Shown: positions 26,161 to 38,659 of the stretch, piece after piece | Layout of the letters: each line of letters starts with the position of its first letter | Position numbering within the stretch: position 1 is the first letter of the stretch | NCBI GenBank assembly: GCA_019187085.1 | Contig: JABARS010000003.1 | Location: forward strand, 124,001-188,000 | Origin: Pseudorhodoplanes sp. | GTDB taxonomy: Bacteria; Pseudomonadota; Alphaproteobacteria; Rhizobiales; Xanthobacteraceae | DNA: 64,000 nt | Reading direction: 5' to 3' | Translations under genes and position numbers: made by a program | Notes under the pieces: generated by a model | The model's input: only the letters and a program-made list of their open reading frames with translations | What the model was told of the DNA's origin: nothing | The model's database searches: none

Positions 26161-27146
26161 GGCTTCGGCCTCCGACCCAGCATCCGCTCCACCGCCGGCC
26201 GCACAATGCCCATCATGCCCTTGGGCAGGAAGATAACCGCGCCCATGAACATGAGGCCGATGACGATCAGGTGGTGCTCGGTGTAGCTGCCGATCACCGA
26301 CTTAAGCACCGTGAGCAGCACGCTGCCGTAGAGGGCGCCGACCAGGGTGCCGACGCCGCCGGTGACCACGGTGATGACGGCGTTTCCCGACGTAGCGAAG
26401 AAAAAGAGCTCCGGCGACACGAAGCCGCGCAGCATTGGATAGAGCGCGCCGGACAGCGCCGCGATCACAGCTGCGAGGACGTAAGCCGTGAGCCGCATGG
26501 TCATCGTGCGATAGCCGAGGAAGGGGATGCGCGCCTCGTTGGCGCGTGAGGCAATTAGCAGGCGGCCGAACGGCGTGTCGAGCAGGTAAGCCGACAGCGC
26601 GTAGAGAATGACGATCAGTGCCAGCACGAAGATGAAGAATCCGGCCGGCGAGGCGCTCGACACCGAAACGATGCCGAGGTTGATCTCGATGACCGGCACC
26701 CCGATCAGCCCGTCGGAGGCGCCGAGCGCACGCGTGTTGTAGACGACCTTGGCGGCGACCTGCGCCATGCCGAAGGTGATGAGGGCGAAATAGACGCCGC
26801 GCACGCGGTTGACGATGAAGCCGCCGATCAGCCCGGCCACAGTCGCCGCAACGGCGGTGGCGCCGAAAGCTGCCCAGAAAGAAGGAACGGCCATCAGCAC
26901 TAGCGCCGACAGATACGCGCCGAGGCCGAAATAGAGCGCCTGGCCGAGCGACAGGAGGCCCGTATAGCCGAGCAGGATATCGACCGACAGCGCGAGCCCG
27001 CCGAAGATCAGCGCTTCGGTGGCGAGCCGCAGATAGAAGGTATCGCCGACGGCGACGCCGATACCGGCGCAGATCAGCGCGGCGGCGACCAGAACAGCGG
27101 CGAGCACATGGCTCGCCCGCATCGACCGCGTGAGGGCGTCAACCAT
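26157..27146 (-). CDS. livM: HAAT-type ABC transporter permease, LivM (system 1)
   Basis: A 329-aa inner-membrane permease with about nine hydrophobic segments. It has the LivM landmark GYTGLLSLGQALYFGLGAY near residue 55-75 and the cytoplasmic coupling loop around SRANEARIPFLGYRTMTMRL (in part NEARIPFLGY). It overlaps the end of livH by 8 nt. It forms the translocation path with LivH. Confidence 0.92.
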   Translation of the reverse strand: MVDALTRSMRASHVLAAVLVAAALICAGIGVAVGDTFYLRLATEALIFGGLALSVDILLGYTGLLSLGQALYFGLGAYLSALVLMAVPSFWAAFGATAVAATVAGLIGGFIVNRVRGVYFALITFGMAQVAAKVVYNTRALGASDGLIGVPVIEINLGIVSVSSASPAGFFIFVLALIVILYALSAYLLDTPFGRLLIASRANEARIPFLGYRTMTMRLTAYVLAAVIAALSGALYPMLRGFVSPELFFFATSGNAVITVVTGGVGTLVGALYGSVLLTVLKSVIGSYTEHHLIVIGLMFMGAVIFLPKGMMGIVRPAVERMLGRRPKP

Positions 27147-28035
27147 GGCCGAGCCTGCCGAATAGGCCTTGCGGCCGCACCATCAACATAATGACCATGA
27201 TCCCGAAGACGATAGGGTCGGACCACACCGGCGAGATGTAGAGCGAGACGATCGCCTGCACCTGCGTTAGCACGAGGCCCGCCACCACCACGCCGGCGAT
27301 TGAGCCCATGCCGCCGACGATGACGACGGTGAAGGCCATCAGGATGAAGTCGCGGCCCATGGTGGGAAAGACGGAATAGAGCGGCGCCAGCAGCACGCCG
27401 GCGAGGCCGGCGAGCGCAACGCCGAAGGCGAAGGCGCCGGCATAGACATGCTGCACCGGCACGCCGAGCGACGCCGCCATGTTTCGATCGTAGGCGGCCG
27501 CACGAACCATGGCCCCCAGCCGCGTCTTGTAGACGACCAGCGCCACGCCGGCGATGATCGCGGCGCCGACCAGGATCAGGAATAGCCGGTAGGACGGAAT
27601 GAAGATGCCAAGCGCCTCGACCCCGCCAACGATCGGCGTCTCGGGCTTATAGGGGTTCGGCCCAAACACCAGGCGGAAGACGTCTTCCAGCACCAGGCCG
27701 AGGCCGAAGGTCAGCAGCAGGGTCGTGACGTGACGCTCACCGGAATGGAATACGCGCTGGATCAGCCCGCGCTCGACGATGTAGCCGACCGGCAGCATCA
27801 GCAGCGGCACCAGCATCAAAAGCAGCCAGAAGGGCAGTCCCACGGCGGCGAGCGCCAGCGCGATGAAGGCGCCGAGCGCGTAGAATTCGCCGTGCGACAT
27901 GTTGATGACGTCGAGCAGGCCGAAGATGATCGTGAGGCCGAGCGCGACGAGGATCACGGCCACGCCGAGCACGAGGCCGATGAGCATCTGCGGCGCCAGT
28001 ACGAACTGGAAATATTCGATCGCCGCAGACATCAT
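27139..28035 (-). CDS. livH: HAAT-type ABC transporter permease, LivH (system 1)
   Basis: A 298-aa permease with eight or so membrane helices. The LivH signatures are GLLDVINMSHGEFYALGAF near 40 and the coupling-loop region AAAYDRNMAASLGVPVQ near 185, ending with VRPQGLFGR. It lies 26 nt after the binding-protein gene in the same operon. Confidence 0.93.
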   Translation of the reverse strand: MMSAAIEYFQFVLAPQMLIGLVLGVAVILVALGLTIIFGLLDVINMSHGEFYALGAFIALALAAVGLPFWLLLMLVPLLMLPVGYIVERGLIQRVFHSGERHVTTLLLTFGLGLVLEDVFRLVFGPNPYKPETPIVGGVEALGIFIPSYRLFLILVGAAIIAGVALVVYKTRLGAMVRAAAYDRNMAASLGVPVQHVYAGAFAFGVALAGLAGVLLAPLYSVFPTMGRDFILMAFTVVIVGGMGSIAGVVVAGLVLTQVQAIVSLYISPVWSDPIVFGIMVIMLMVRPQGLFGRLGHG

Positions 28036-28061
28036 CGTGCCTCGTGACCCGCGTTATCCGC

Positions 28062-29234
28062 TTAGAACTTCGTGCAGGCGTCGGGGCCGATGGCATCTGA
28101 GCCGTTGACCTGTCCGACAATCTTGAACTTGCCGCCGGTGACGCGGACGACATACATCGTCTGCGCCGCCTGGTGGTCTGCGCCGCGCAGCGTCTTCTCG
28201 CCCTGTGGCGTCATCCACTTGAGGTCCTTGAAGGCCGCGCGCACCTTGTCGGTGTCGGTGCTCTTGGCCTTCTCGACGGCGGCCTTGTAGGCGTAGATCA
28301 GGCCGTAGGAATCCGCACCGTACAGATCGGGGTCGATCTTATTGGCCGCCTTGAAGGCCGCGACGAACTTCTTGTTCTCCGGCGTGTCGATTTCCGCCGA
28401 ATAGCCGACGCCGGTGACGAAGCCTTCCGCCGCCTTGCCGATGGCGCCGAGGTTCTGGGCCGTCACGGTGCCGGAAGCGCCGACGACGGTCAGGTTGTTG
28501 AGCAGGCCGAATTCCTGCAACTGCGTGAACAGGCGCACGGTGTCGTTGCCGGCGACCGAGGTGTAGAGCACCTGCGGCTTGGCGGCGCGGAGCTGGCCGA
28601 AATATTGCGTGTAGTCCTTGCTGTCGAGCGGCGCGAAGACCTCGCCGGTCGAGTTGGCCCCGACCTTTTCCGCGCTCGACTTGAAGGCGGCCACGGTGGA
28701 GCGGCCCATCTCATAGTCGGGGCCAAGGTAGAACACCTGCGCCTTCGGCTTCTCCTTCGACAGCCAGACGGCGAGCGCTGCCGATTGCTGGCCGGCGCGC
28801 GCGTTCACGCGGAAAACGTTTGGAGAGCATTTGTCGCCGGTGATGGAATCGGCGAACGACACCGTCGTCGCAATCAGCTTGCCGGCGCGCTCGGCGACCT
28901 GCCCGACGGCCAGCGTCGAACCGGAATTCACCGTGCCGGTGAGGAAATCCACCTTGCCGACCTGGAACAGCTTGTCGGCCTTCTGCACCGCCACCGACGG
29001 ATTGGCTTCCTCGTCTTCGAAGGTCAGCTCGACCTGGCGGCCCATGATGCCGCCACTCGCATTGACTTCCTTGGTCGCCAGCTCGAGGCCCCATTTCACC
29101 TGCTGGCCGATGCCGGCATAGGTGCCGGAGAGCGGCGTCACCACGCCGATCTTGATCGGATCGGCGGCGTAAGCCGCGCTCAAGGCGGTCGCCGACATCA
29201 GCGCCGCCAGAATGGTCGTCTTGGTATGCGTCAT
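28062..29234 (-). CDS. HAAT-type substrate-binding protein (system 1)
   Basis: A 390-aa periplasmic binding protein of the Leu/Ile/Val-receptor family. Residues 1-23 are a Sec signal peptide ending AYAAD, then IKIGVVTPLSGTYAGIGQQ and LTFEDEEANPSVAVQKADKL follow the family pattern. The ATG at 29234 is preceded by GGAGGAAAAC; the frame runs open to 29372 without protein-like content. Its position after CoA ligase and hydratase genes suggests the ligand is the compound degraded by this operon rather than an amino acid. Confidence 0.92.
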   Translation of the reverse strand: MTHTKTTILAALMSATALSAAYAADPIKIGVVTPLSGTYAGIGQQVKWGLELATKEVNASGGIMGRQVELTFEDEEANPSVAVQKADKLFQVGKVDFLTGTVNSGSTLAVGQVAERAGKLIATTVSFADSITGDKCSPNVFRVNARAGQQSAALAVWLSKEKPKAQVFYLGPDYEMGRSTVAAFKSSAEKVGANSTGEVFAPLDSKDYTQYFGQLRAAKPQVLYTSVAGNDTVRLFTQLQEFGLLNNLTVVGASGTVTAQNLGAIGKAAEGFVTGVGYSAEIDTPENKKFVAAFKAANKIDPDLYGADSYGLIYAYKAAVEKAKSTDTDKVRAAFKDLKWMTPQGEKTLRGADHQAAQTMYVVRVTGGKFKIVGQVNGSDAIGPDACTKF

Positions 29235-29259
29235 GTTTTCCTCCGGTTGGGTTTTGTTT

Positions 29260-30063
29260 TCAGGTGCCTTTGAACTTCGCGGGGCGCTTGCCGTGGAACG
29301 CCTCCACGCCTTCGCGGAAATCGTCAGACTGCCGCAGCCGGCTGTAGCAATGCCCTTCCAACTCGACTGCAATCGAGAGCGTCGAGTCTTCCGTGTCGTT
29401 GAGTAGTTTCTTGGCCGTGCGCTGGGCGAGCGGCGAGAAGGTCAGCAGTTCGTCGACCAAAGCGTCGGTCGCCGCCTCCAGTTTAGCGTCAGGCACGCAT
29501 TCGGTCGCGATGCCCCAATCGAGCGCCTGTTTGCCGGGTATGCGCTTGGAGCGCATGACGATGTCCTTGGTGCGCGTGATCCCGACGATCTTTTGCAGGC
29601 GCGCCGAGCCGCCGGAACCTGGGATCTGGCCGAGCTTCTGTTCCGGCAGCGCGTAAAAGCAGGTTTCCGAGACGATGCGGAAGTCGCAAGCGAGCGAAAT
29701 CTCGAAGCCGACGCCGAAGCAGTAGCCGCGGTTGGCGGCGATCACCGGCTTGGAGCAGCGCGCGGGGGCGGCGATGTTCCAGGCGAGCTTGGAGACGTGC
29801 TCGGGCGAGGCTTCCATGAAGCCCTTGATGTTGCCGCCGCTGGAAAAGTGCTCGCCGATGGCACGCAGCACGATGATCCGAACGCGCTCATCCTCGTCTA
29901 GCGCCTCGAAGACGAGGCGCAACTGGTCGCGCTGCGTCATCTCGATCACGTTGAGCGGCGGGCGGTGCAGGATAATATCCGCGCGCTGCTTTTCGGCGTT
30001 CAGTTCGACCTTGAAGCCGTTGAGCGTAGCCAGGCGCGGGTCGTTGAAAGTCATCGTTGTCAT
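29260..30063 (-). CDS. Enoyl-CoA hydratase/isomerase family protein
   Basis: A 267-aa crotonase-fold enzyme. HFSSGGNIKGFM forms the first oxyanion segment and QKLGQIPGSGGSARLQ the second, and the C-terminal DDFREGVEAFHGKRPAKF is typical of hydratases. The ATG at 30063 overlaps the CoA ligase stop by ATGA. It probably acts on the CoA ester made by that ligase. The exact reaction (hydration, hydrolysis or ring opening) is not determinable. Confidence 0.9.
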   Translation of the reverse strand: MTTMTFNDPRLATLNGFKVELNAEKQRADIILHRPPLNVIEMTQRDQLRLVFEALDEDERVRIIVLRAIGEHFSSGGNIKGFMEASPEHVSKLAWNIAAPARCSKPVIAANRGYCFGVGFEISLACDFRIVSETCFYALPEQKLGQIPGSGGSARLQKIVGITRTKDIVMRSKRIPGKQALDWGIATECVPDAKLEAATDALVDELLTFSPLAQRTAKKLLNDTEDSTLSIAVELEGHCYSRLRQSDDFREGVEAFHGKRPAKFKGT

Positions 30064-31610
30064 GCGGCTGTTCCCTGTAAGCGTGTGGTGCCTTCGGCTT
30101 CGAATTCGCCCGCGACGAGCTTGCGGCGCAGGAGCTTGCCGACCGGCGATTTGGGGATTTCATTGACAAAGACGTATTGCCGCGGGCGCTTGAAATTGGC
30201 GAGCCCGGACGTGCGGCAGAACTGGTCGAGGTCGTCGGTCTCGACCGGGCCGCGGCGCTTGATGAAGGCGGCGATGATTTTGCCCCAACGGTCGTGCGGC
30301 AGGCCGACGACGGCCACCTCCGACACGGCCGGATGCAGCGACAGACAGCTTTCGATTTCGACCGGCGAGACGTTTTCGCCGCCGGTGATGATCATGTCGT
30401 CGACACGGCCGGTGACGAACAGGTCGCCGTCCTTGTCGACGTATCCGGTGTCGCCGGTGAAGTACCAGCCCTGCTTGAGCGCCTTGGCATTGGAGTCGGG
30501 CCGGCGCCAATAGCCTTCGAACGCTTCGTCGCTGAGCAAGAGCGCGATGACTTCGCCCTCTTCGCCGACGGCGGCGAGATCGGCGGGGGAATTCGCGTTG
30601 AGTTTCACCACCCGGACGCGTTGGTTGATGCCGGCGCGGCCAGCGGAGCCGGGTTTGGCCGGCGCATTCTGGTCGATGGTGAAAGTGTAGATTTCCGACG
30701 AGCCGTAATGGTTCACGAACAGGTCCGGCTTGAAGGCGGCGTTGAGCTCCTTCAGCAGGCCGTCCGTCATTGGGGCGCCGGCGAAACCGAGCTTACGTAC
30801 CGAGCTGACGTCGGTTTTCGGGAACACGTCGTTATGAATGAGGTCGTGATAGAGCGTCGGAACGAGGTAGAGATTGGTTATCTTCTCGTCGGCGATCATC
30901 CTCAGTGCCTGGATGGCGTCGAAGCGGGGCAGGCAGACGAAGGTGCCGCCGATCAGGGACATTGCCAGCAGAGAGCGTACGCCCATGGTATGGTAGAGCG
31001 GCATGACGCCGAGGGTGCGCTCGCCATTGGCATATTGGTTCTGCGCGACGTGGGCGACGGCCGCTGCGCGTTCGGCGCGCTGCCGGCGCGGCACGCCTTT
31101 CGGCTTGGCCGTGGTGCCGGAGGTGTAGAGCATCACTGACCAGGCATCGGCGCCGACGCGCGGCACGGCGTCGGCAGCCTCGCGTTCCAGCATGGTGGAG
31201 AATTTGATCTCGTCGCCCTCGGCGGCGCCGAGTGCAATGCGGGTGAGCGATTTCGCTTCGCTCGACTGGCGCAGCGCCTCGGCCGAGACCTGCTCGAACA
31301 CGATCGCCTTGGCTTCGGAATTCTCGACGCAGTAGTCGATCTCGTCGGCCTTTGAGCGCCAGTTGATCGGCGTGATGACGATGCCGGCGAACTGGCACGC
31401 CCAGTGGATGGTCGCCGCCTCCCAGCGGTTTTGCAGTACCGTCACAAGATGGTCGCCCGGCATCAGGCCGATGTCGTCGAAGGCCGCCGCCACCGCTGAC
31501 ACGCGCCGATACCATTGCGCGTAGTTGAGACGGACCGAACCGTCGACGATGGCGAGCGCGTGGGGATCGCGCTCGACGCTGGAGAGAAAGCTATTGCCAA
31601 GGTCAAGCAT
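30060..31610 (-). CDS. AMP-forming acyl/aryl-CoA ligase
   Basis: A 516-aa ANL-superfamily ligase. The P-loop is SVMLYTSGTTAKPKGV near 160-175; NHYGSSEIYTF is the adenine-site motif, WYFTGDTGYVDKDGDLFVTGR carries the ATP-ribose Asp (in part WYFTGDTGYVD), and the C-terminal PKSPVGKLLRRKL has the catalytic Lys. It activates a carboxylate to its CoA thioester. Proximity to a molybdenum hydroxylase and a HAAT importer favours an aromatic or heteroaromatic acid, as for 4-chlorobenzoate-CoA ligase-like proteins, but that is inference. Confidence 0.9.
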   Translation of the reverse strand: MLDLGNSFLSSVERDPHALAIVDGSVRLNYAQWYRRVSAVAAAFDDIGLMPGDHLVTVLQNRWEAATIHWACQFAGIVITPINWRSKADEIDYCVENSEAKAIVFEQVSAEALRQSSEAKSLTRIALGAAEGDEIKFSTMLEREAADAVPRVGADAWSVMLYTSGTTAKPKGVPRRQRAERAAAVAHVAQNQYANGERTLGVMPLYHTMGVRSLLAMSLIGGTFVCLPRFDAIQALRMIADEKITNLYLVPTLYHDLIHNDVFPKTDVSSVRKLGFAGAPMTDGLLKELNAAFKPDLFVNHYGSSEIYTFTIDQNAPAKPGSAGRAGINQRVRVVKLNANSPADLAAVGEEGEVIALLLSDEAFEGYWRRPDSNAKALKQGWYFTGDTGYVDKDGDLFVTGRVDDMIITGGENVSPVEIESCLSLHPAVSEVAVVGLPHDRWGKIIAAFIKRRGPVETDDLDQFCRTSGLANFKRPRQYVFVNEIPKSPVGKLLRRKLVAGEFEAEGTTRLQGTAA

Positions 31611-32112
31611 TGGCAGGGACCTCCCGCAATCTTTTTGCTGCGTCCATGGCCGCAGCCAGGATCGGTACGTAACCAGTGCAGCGGCACAGATGGCCTCCGA
31701 GGAACACGCGTAAGTTTTCTTCGGTCGGGTTCGGCCGCTGCCGGAGATAGTTGTCGAGCGACATCAGGATGCCGGCCGTGCAGAATCCGCATTGCAGCGC
31801 ATGATGGCGGCGAAAAGCCTCCTGCAATATGGACAGGCGGCCCGGCTCCGGCGCCAGCGCTTCGACGGTGCGGATGGTCGCGCCGTCGGCTTGAACGGCG
31901 AGTGTCAGACAGGCGCGCGCCGGCACGCCGTTAATTTCGATGGTGCAAGCGCCGCAGACGCCGTGCTCGCAGCCGACATGGGTGCCGGTCATGCCCAGCT
32001 CATGGCGGAGGAAGTCGGTGAGCAGCATGCGGGGCTCAGCCTCGGCCTCGACGGCGCTGCCGTTGAGGGTGAAGCGCACGCGGTGGCGGCGCTCGGCGCT
32101 CAGGCGAGGCAT
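31603..32112 (-). CDS. Molybdenum hydroxylase small subunit, 2Fe-2S protein
   Basis: A 169-aa xanthine-dehydrogenase-family iron-sulfur subunit. The N-terminal plant-ferredoxin-type cluster is held by CEHGVCGACT with a further Cys in ARACL, and the C-terminal cluster by CGFCTAG and CRCTG. It shuttles electrons from the molybdopterin centre to FAD. The ATG at 32112 overlaps the FAD subunit gene by 13 nt; the upstream open frame to 32592 is a shadow of that gene. Confidence 0.95.
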   Translation of the reverse strand: MPRLSAERRHRVRFTLNGSAVEAEAEPRMLLTDFLRHELGMTGTHVGCEHGVCGACTIEINGVPARACLTLAVQADGATIRTVEALAPEPGRLSILQEAFRRHHALQCGFCTAGILMSLDNYLRQRPNPTEENLRVFLGGHLCRCTGYVPILAAAMDAAKRLREVPANA

Positions 32113-32923
32113 CGGCGCGCCTCCTCGATGGTCGCACGGCCCATGCGGCGGACGAGTTCGCGACGATAGGGGGCGGTGGCATGCAGGTCCTCGCGCGCGT
32201 CCAACTCCCAGGCGAAGGCATCGATCGCATCGTCGAGCGGGCTTCCGTCGAGCGCCGGAAAGTCGCGCCGCTCGGGCTTGTCGGCGACGCCGCCGACGGC
32301 GAAGGTGATGCCATCCGGCGAGACCACGGCGGCGCAGGCGACGATGGCGAAATCGCCGTGGCGGCGGCCGAATTCCTGGAAGGCGGTGCTGGTGTCGGGG
32401 CGTTTGGCCGGCAGCACGATGGCCTCGATCATTTCGTCGTCGGCGCGTGCGGTCGACATCATGCCGGTGAAGAAATCGGCGGCGCTGACGCTGCGGCGCT
32501 TCCGGTGCGAGGACAGCGCGACGCTGCCGCCGAGCGCCAGCAGCACCAGCGGGATCTCGGCGCTCGGATCGGCATGGGCGACCGAGCCGCACAGCGTGCC
32601 ACGGTTGCGCGTCTGCGCATGGCCGACCCAGGGCAGGGCGGCGGCCAGCAGCGGCGCCTTCTCGGCGACGTCGCGCGAGGCCAAAGCCTCGGCCTGCCGC
32701 ACGCCGGCGCCGATGCGGAGAGCGTCGCCCTTGGCGGCGATGTCTTTGAGTTCGGCCAGATGCATGATGTCGATGAGCACTTTCGGCCGTGCGAGGCGCA
32801 TCGACAGCATCGGAACCAGCGTCTGGCCGCCGGCGATGACGCGCGCCTCCCCGCCGTATTCGGCGAGCGCCGCATGCGCCTCAGCCACGCTTTCGGCGCG
32901 GATGTAATCGAAGTTGGGGGGCT

Positions 32924-32927
<4 letters not shown>
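32100..32927 (-). CDS. Molybdenum hydroxylase FAD-binding medium subunit
   Basis: A 275-aa CoxM/XdhB-type flavoprotein subunit. The FAD pyrophosphate-binding motif VIAGGQTLVPML is near residue 31-42, and the second FAD contact TRNRGTLCGSVAHADPSAEIP is near 105-125 (in part GTLCGSVAHADP). It joins the 2Fe-2S and molybdopterin subunits into a heterotrimeric hydroxylase. Start and stop overlap both neighbours, so the three subunits are co-translated. Confidence 0.95.
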
Positions 32928-35854
<2,927 letters not shown>

Positions 35855-35987
35855 GTCCCTGGCGTTCCTCGGCGTGCTCTTGGCGGCACGGTTTCGAAGA
35901 AAACGCTGTCATATCAGGCGGCGAGGTACGATCCCCTGCCGTCTCACCACTTACCAAACAGTCTCATTCGGGCCCGCGGCGCGCGCA

Positions 35988-36848
35988 TCACGCGCTGACC
36001 GGCGAGCCCATGCGGGCGACGCGGCGGAATTCGCTCGGGCTGACGCCGGCGTGGTCGCGGAAGAAACGGGTGAAATGTCCCTGTGCGCTGAACCCGAGCT
36101 TGTCGCTCACGGCGGACAGGCTTTCCTCGCTGTAGACCACCGATTTTACCGCCAGCTCCATTCGCACCAAATTGAGATAGACGTGTGGCGTCATGGAGGT
36201 TGAGCGCTCGAACAGACGGTAAAAATGCGCACGCGACAGGCCGGCTTCCTTGGCCAGCGACTCCACGTCGCGCGTCGTCTGCGGGTCGAGCCGGATCAGG
36301 TTGACCGCGCGCCGGATGCGCCAGTCGAAACGGCTGCGGTCATTCTCGATGTCCTGCAGGCGGCGTGAAATCGTTTTCCAGGGCGTGAATCGCTCGATCA
36401 CCGAGATCATCAGATCCGACAACAACTGCTCTTGCGTTGAATTGGCGCCCGGATCGGCCAGCATCACGGCGGCCAGATCCATCGCCAGGCGGCGGATGCG
36501 CGGGGATACTTCGCCGGCCGGCTTTTCGAAAAAGCCGGGCAGTCCGCTCGCTGTCCAGTTCGGCCGGAAATTCTTCAACCAACTCGGCTCGATGTAGAGC
36601 GCGAGGATGATCGTGCGCGGGCGGTTCTGGTCGTGCACATAGGCGTGCGGCTCCCAGGTATTGACCAGCACGGCTTGCGTGTCGGTCAGCAGCACCAGGT
36701 TGTTGCCAACGGCGAATTGCGTGTCGGCGCCGTCCGCCTTGATCAGCACGTGGCAATGCGGGTGCGCATGCCGCACGAGCGAGCGGTCCATGTCGAGCAG
36801 GGCGACACGGCCAAACGCGCCATGAGCGATGCGCAGCGCTGTCGACAT
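35988..36848 (-). CDS. AraC-family regulator with N-terminal cupin-like sensor
   Basis: A 286-aa regulator. The N-terminal half has a His-rich cupin-like motif (RHAHPHCHVLIK), and the C-terminal half two HTH motifs (ESLAKEAGLSRAHFYRLFE and LSAVSDKLGFSAQGHFTRFFRDH, in part AGLSRAHFYRLFE and GFSAQGHFTRFF). I used the ATG at 36848, which aligns its start with the paralogue at 39496. It lies upstream of, and co-oriented with, the hydroxylase-ligase-transporter operon and is its likely activator. The effector is probably the aromatic or organic acid taken up. Confidence 0.92.
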   Translation of the reverse strand: MSTALRIAHGAFGRVALLDMDRSLVRHAHPHCHVLIKADGADTQFAVGNNLVLLTDTQAVLVNTWEPHAYVHDQNRPRTIILALYIEPSWLKNFRPNWTASGLPGFFEKPAGEVSPRIRRLAMDLAAVMLADPGANSTQEQLLSDLMISVIERFTPWKTISRRLQDIENDRSRFDWRIRRAVNLIRLDPQTTRDVESLAKEAGLSRAHFYRLFERSTSMTPHVYLNLVRMELAVKSVVYSEESLSAVSDKLGFSAQGHFTRFFRDHAGVSPSEFRRVARMGSPVSA

Positions 36849-37191
36849 TAAGGGCCCTTGCACTCCGGAAGAGGGGAGGTGTTCATCCCAGCAAATACGG
36901 ATGATGCCATTCTCGCTTAAATCGCGCCCCACGCAAAGAGGCGAAATGACGCTGATTTAAGTAGGTATTCCGGGGGTTATCGCGGCGCCAATGCCCGACG
37001 CCCGCGCCGGCCAGACGAACCGATCCAGGGTATGAAGCGCCGCCGCGCCGATACCGGCGCGCGGCGCGGCTAGATCATTCTCGCTACCAACGGCGCGCCG
37101 CGGCGGTAATCCGCGCTGCACAAAGCGCTAGAGAATACTTCCAAAAGGGATTATCGCATTCAGCCACCGCGGCGTTCGACAGGACCATCCA
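36849..37191. promoter_or_regulatory. Divergent intergenic region between AraC regulator and UbiD-type gene
   Basis: This 343-nt stretch separates the divergent AraC gene and the decarboxylase gene and must contain both promoters. It has an 18-nt palindrome, CGCGCCG-ATAC-CGGCGCG (37044-37061), which may be a regulator site or a hairpin. No gene is evident. I cannot assign -35/-10 boxes with confidence. Confidence 0.45.
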
Positions 37192-38634
37192 ATGACCGAC
37201 ACCGACAACTGCCAGAAAGCCACCGCGTTGTTGCCGCTCGCCGGCGGCAACAAGCCGCAGCCGATCACGACATTGCGCGACTGGCTCGATCATCTGGCGG
37301 CGCGCGACCGCTTGGCGGTCATGAAGCCGGGCATCGCGCTGAAGCACGAGCTTGCGGCCATCGCCAAACGCCTGGATGGCGAAAAGGCGACGGTGTTTCC
37401 GCATCCCGGCGGCCATGAGATGCCGGTGATCTCCGGCCTGGTGTCGGATCGGCAGTGGATCGCCGAGGCCATGGGTGTGGAATCGAGCGAAGTGCTGGCG
37501 CGCTTCCAGGACGCCGCTTCAAATCCGATGCCGTGGAAGGAAGTCACCGCCGCGCCGGTGCAGGAGGTCGTGCAGCGTGACGTCGACCTTGGCAAGCAGT
37601 TGCCGCTACCGACGCACAATGAATACGACAGCGGTCCCTACATCACTGCGGGCCTATGCATCTCGCGCAATCCGGTGACCGGTGTGCAGAACGTCTCGCT
37701 GCACCGGCTTCAACTGAGCGGACCCAATCGACTCGGCGCGCTGCTGCTGCCGCGCCACACGTATACCTTTTACGACATGGCCGAGCGCAGCGGGCAGCCG
37801 CTCGACGTGGCCATCGTCATTGGCGTCGACCCGCTGACGCTTTTGTCGTCGCAGGCGATTGCGCCGATCGATTTTGATGAACTAACGATTGCCGGCGCAC
37901 TGCATGGCAAGCCGCTGCCGGTCGTGAAATGCGTCACCAGCGAATTGCGGGTGCCGGCCGACGCCGAAATCGTCGTCGAAGGCCGCGTGCTGCCGAAGGT
38001 GCGCGAGGAGGAGGGGCCCTTCGGCGAGTTTCCGCAGTATTACGGCGAGCGCGCGCGCCGTCATGTGATCGAGGTGACGGCGCTCACGTACCGCAAGGAT
38101 GCGCTGTTCCACACGGTCAATGGCGGTGGCCTGGAGCATCTGTTGCTCGGCGGCATTCCGCGCGAGGCGACCTTGCTGGCGCATCTGCGCCGCAGCTTCC
38201 CGAACGTGCGCGACGTGCACCTCGCCCGTGGCGGTGTTTGCCGCTACCACCTCTATGTCCAGATCGCCAAGCGGCAGGAAGGAGAAGCCAAGAACATCAT
38301 GATGGGCGCCTTCGCCGGCCACTACGACGTGAAGCATGTGATCGTGGTCGACGAGGATGTCGACATCCACAATCCGGCCGAGGTGGAATGGGCGGTCGCC
38401 ACGCGCTTCCAGGCCGACAGGGATCTGCTGGTGGTACCGGAAAGCCAGGGCTCCAAGCTCGATCCATCGACCCGCAACGGCGTCGGCGCCAAGATGGGCA
38501 TGGACGCGACCAAGCCGCTCGACGCCGAGGAGATGAAATTCAAACGCATCCGCGTTCCCGGCGAAGAGGATGTCGATCTCGCGAAGGTCGCCGGCGCGGT
38601 GCCGCCCGCCTCCTGGCGCAAGGCGCTCGATTGA
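37192..38634 (+). CDS. UbiD-family decarboxylase
   Basis: A 480-aa prenylated-FMN-dependent decarboxylase-family protein. Family landmarks are NPVTGVQNVSLHRLQ (substrate and prFMN region), EGPFGEFPQYYG with the catalytic Glu/Arg surroundings, and RATLLAHLRRSFPNVRDVHL (in part). UbiD proteins decarboxylate or carboxylate aromatic and unsaturated acids reversibly and need prFMN from a UbiX, which is not in this window. It is flanked by two paralogous AraC regulators, implying substrate-induced expression. Confidence 0.93.
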   Translation: MTDTDNCQKATALLPLAGGNKPQPITTLRDWLDHLAARDRLAVMKPGIALKHELAAIAKRLDGEKATVFPHPGGHEMPVISGLVSDRQWIAEAMGVESSEVLARFQDAASNPMPWKEVTAAPVQEVVQRDVDLGKQLPLPTHNEYDSGPYITAGLCISRNPVTGVQNVSLHRLQLSGPNRLGALLLPRHTYTFYDMAERSGQPLDVAIVIGVDPLTLLSSQAIAPIDFDELTIAGALHGKPLPVVKCVTSELRVPADAEIVVEGRVLPKVREEEGPFGEFPQYYGERARRHVIEVTALTYRKDALFHTVNGGGLEHLLLGGIPREATLLAHLRRSFPNVRDVHLARGGVCRYHLYVQIAKRQEGEAKNIMMGAFAGHYDVKHVIVVDEDVDIHNPAEVEWAVATRFQADRDLLVVPESQGSKLDPSTRNGVGAKMGMDATKPLDAEEMKFKRIRVPGEEDVDLAKVAGAVPPASWRKALD

Positions 38635-38659
38635 CAGCGGCGGAGGTTCAGCCGGGGTG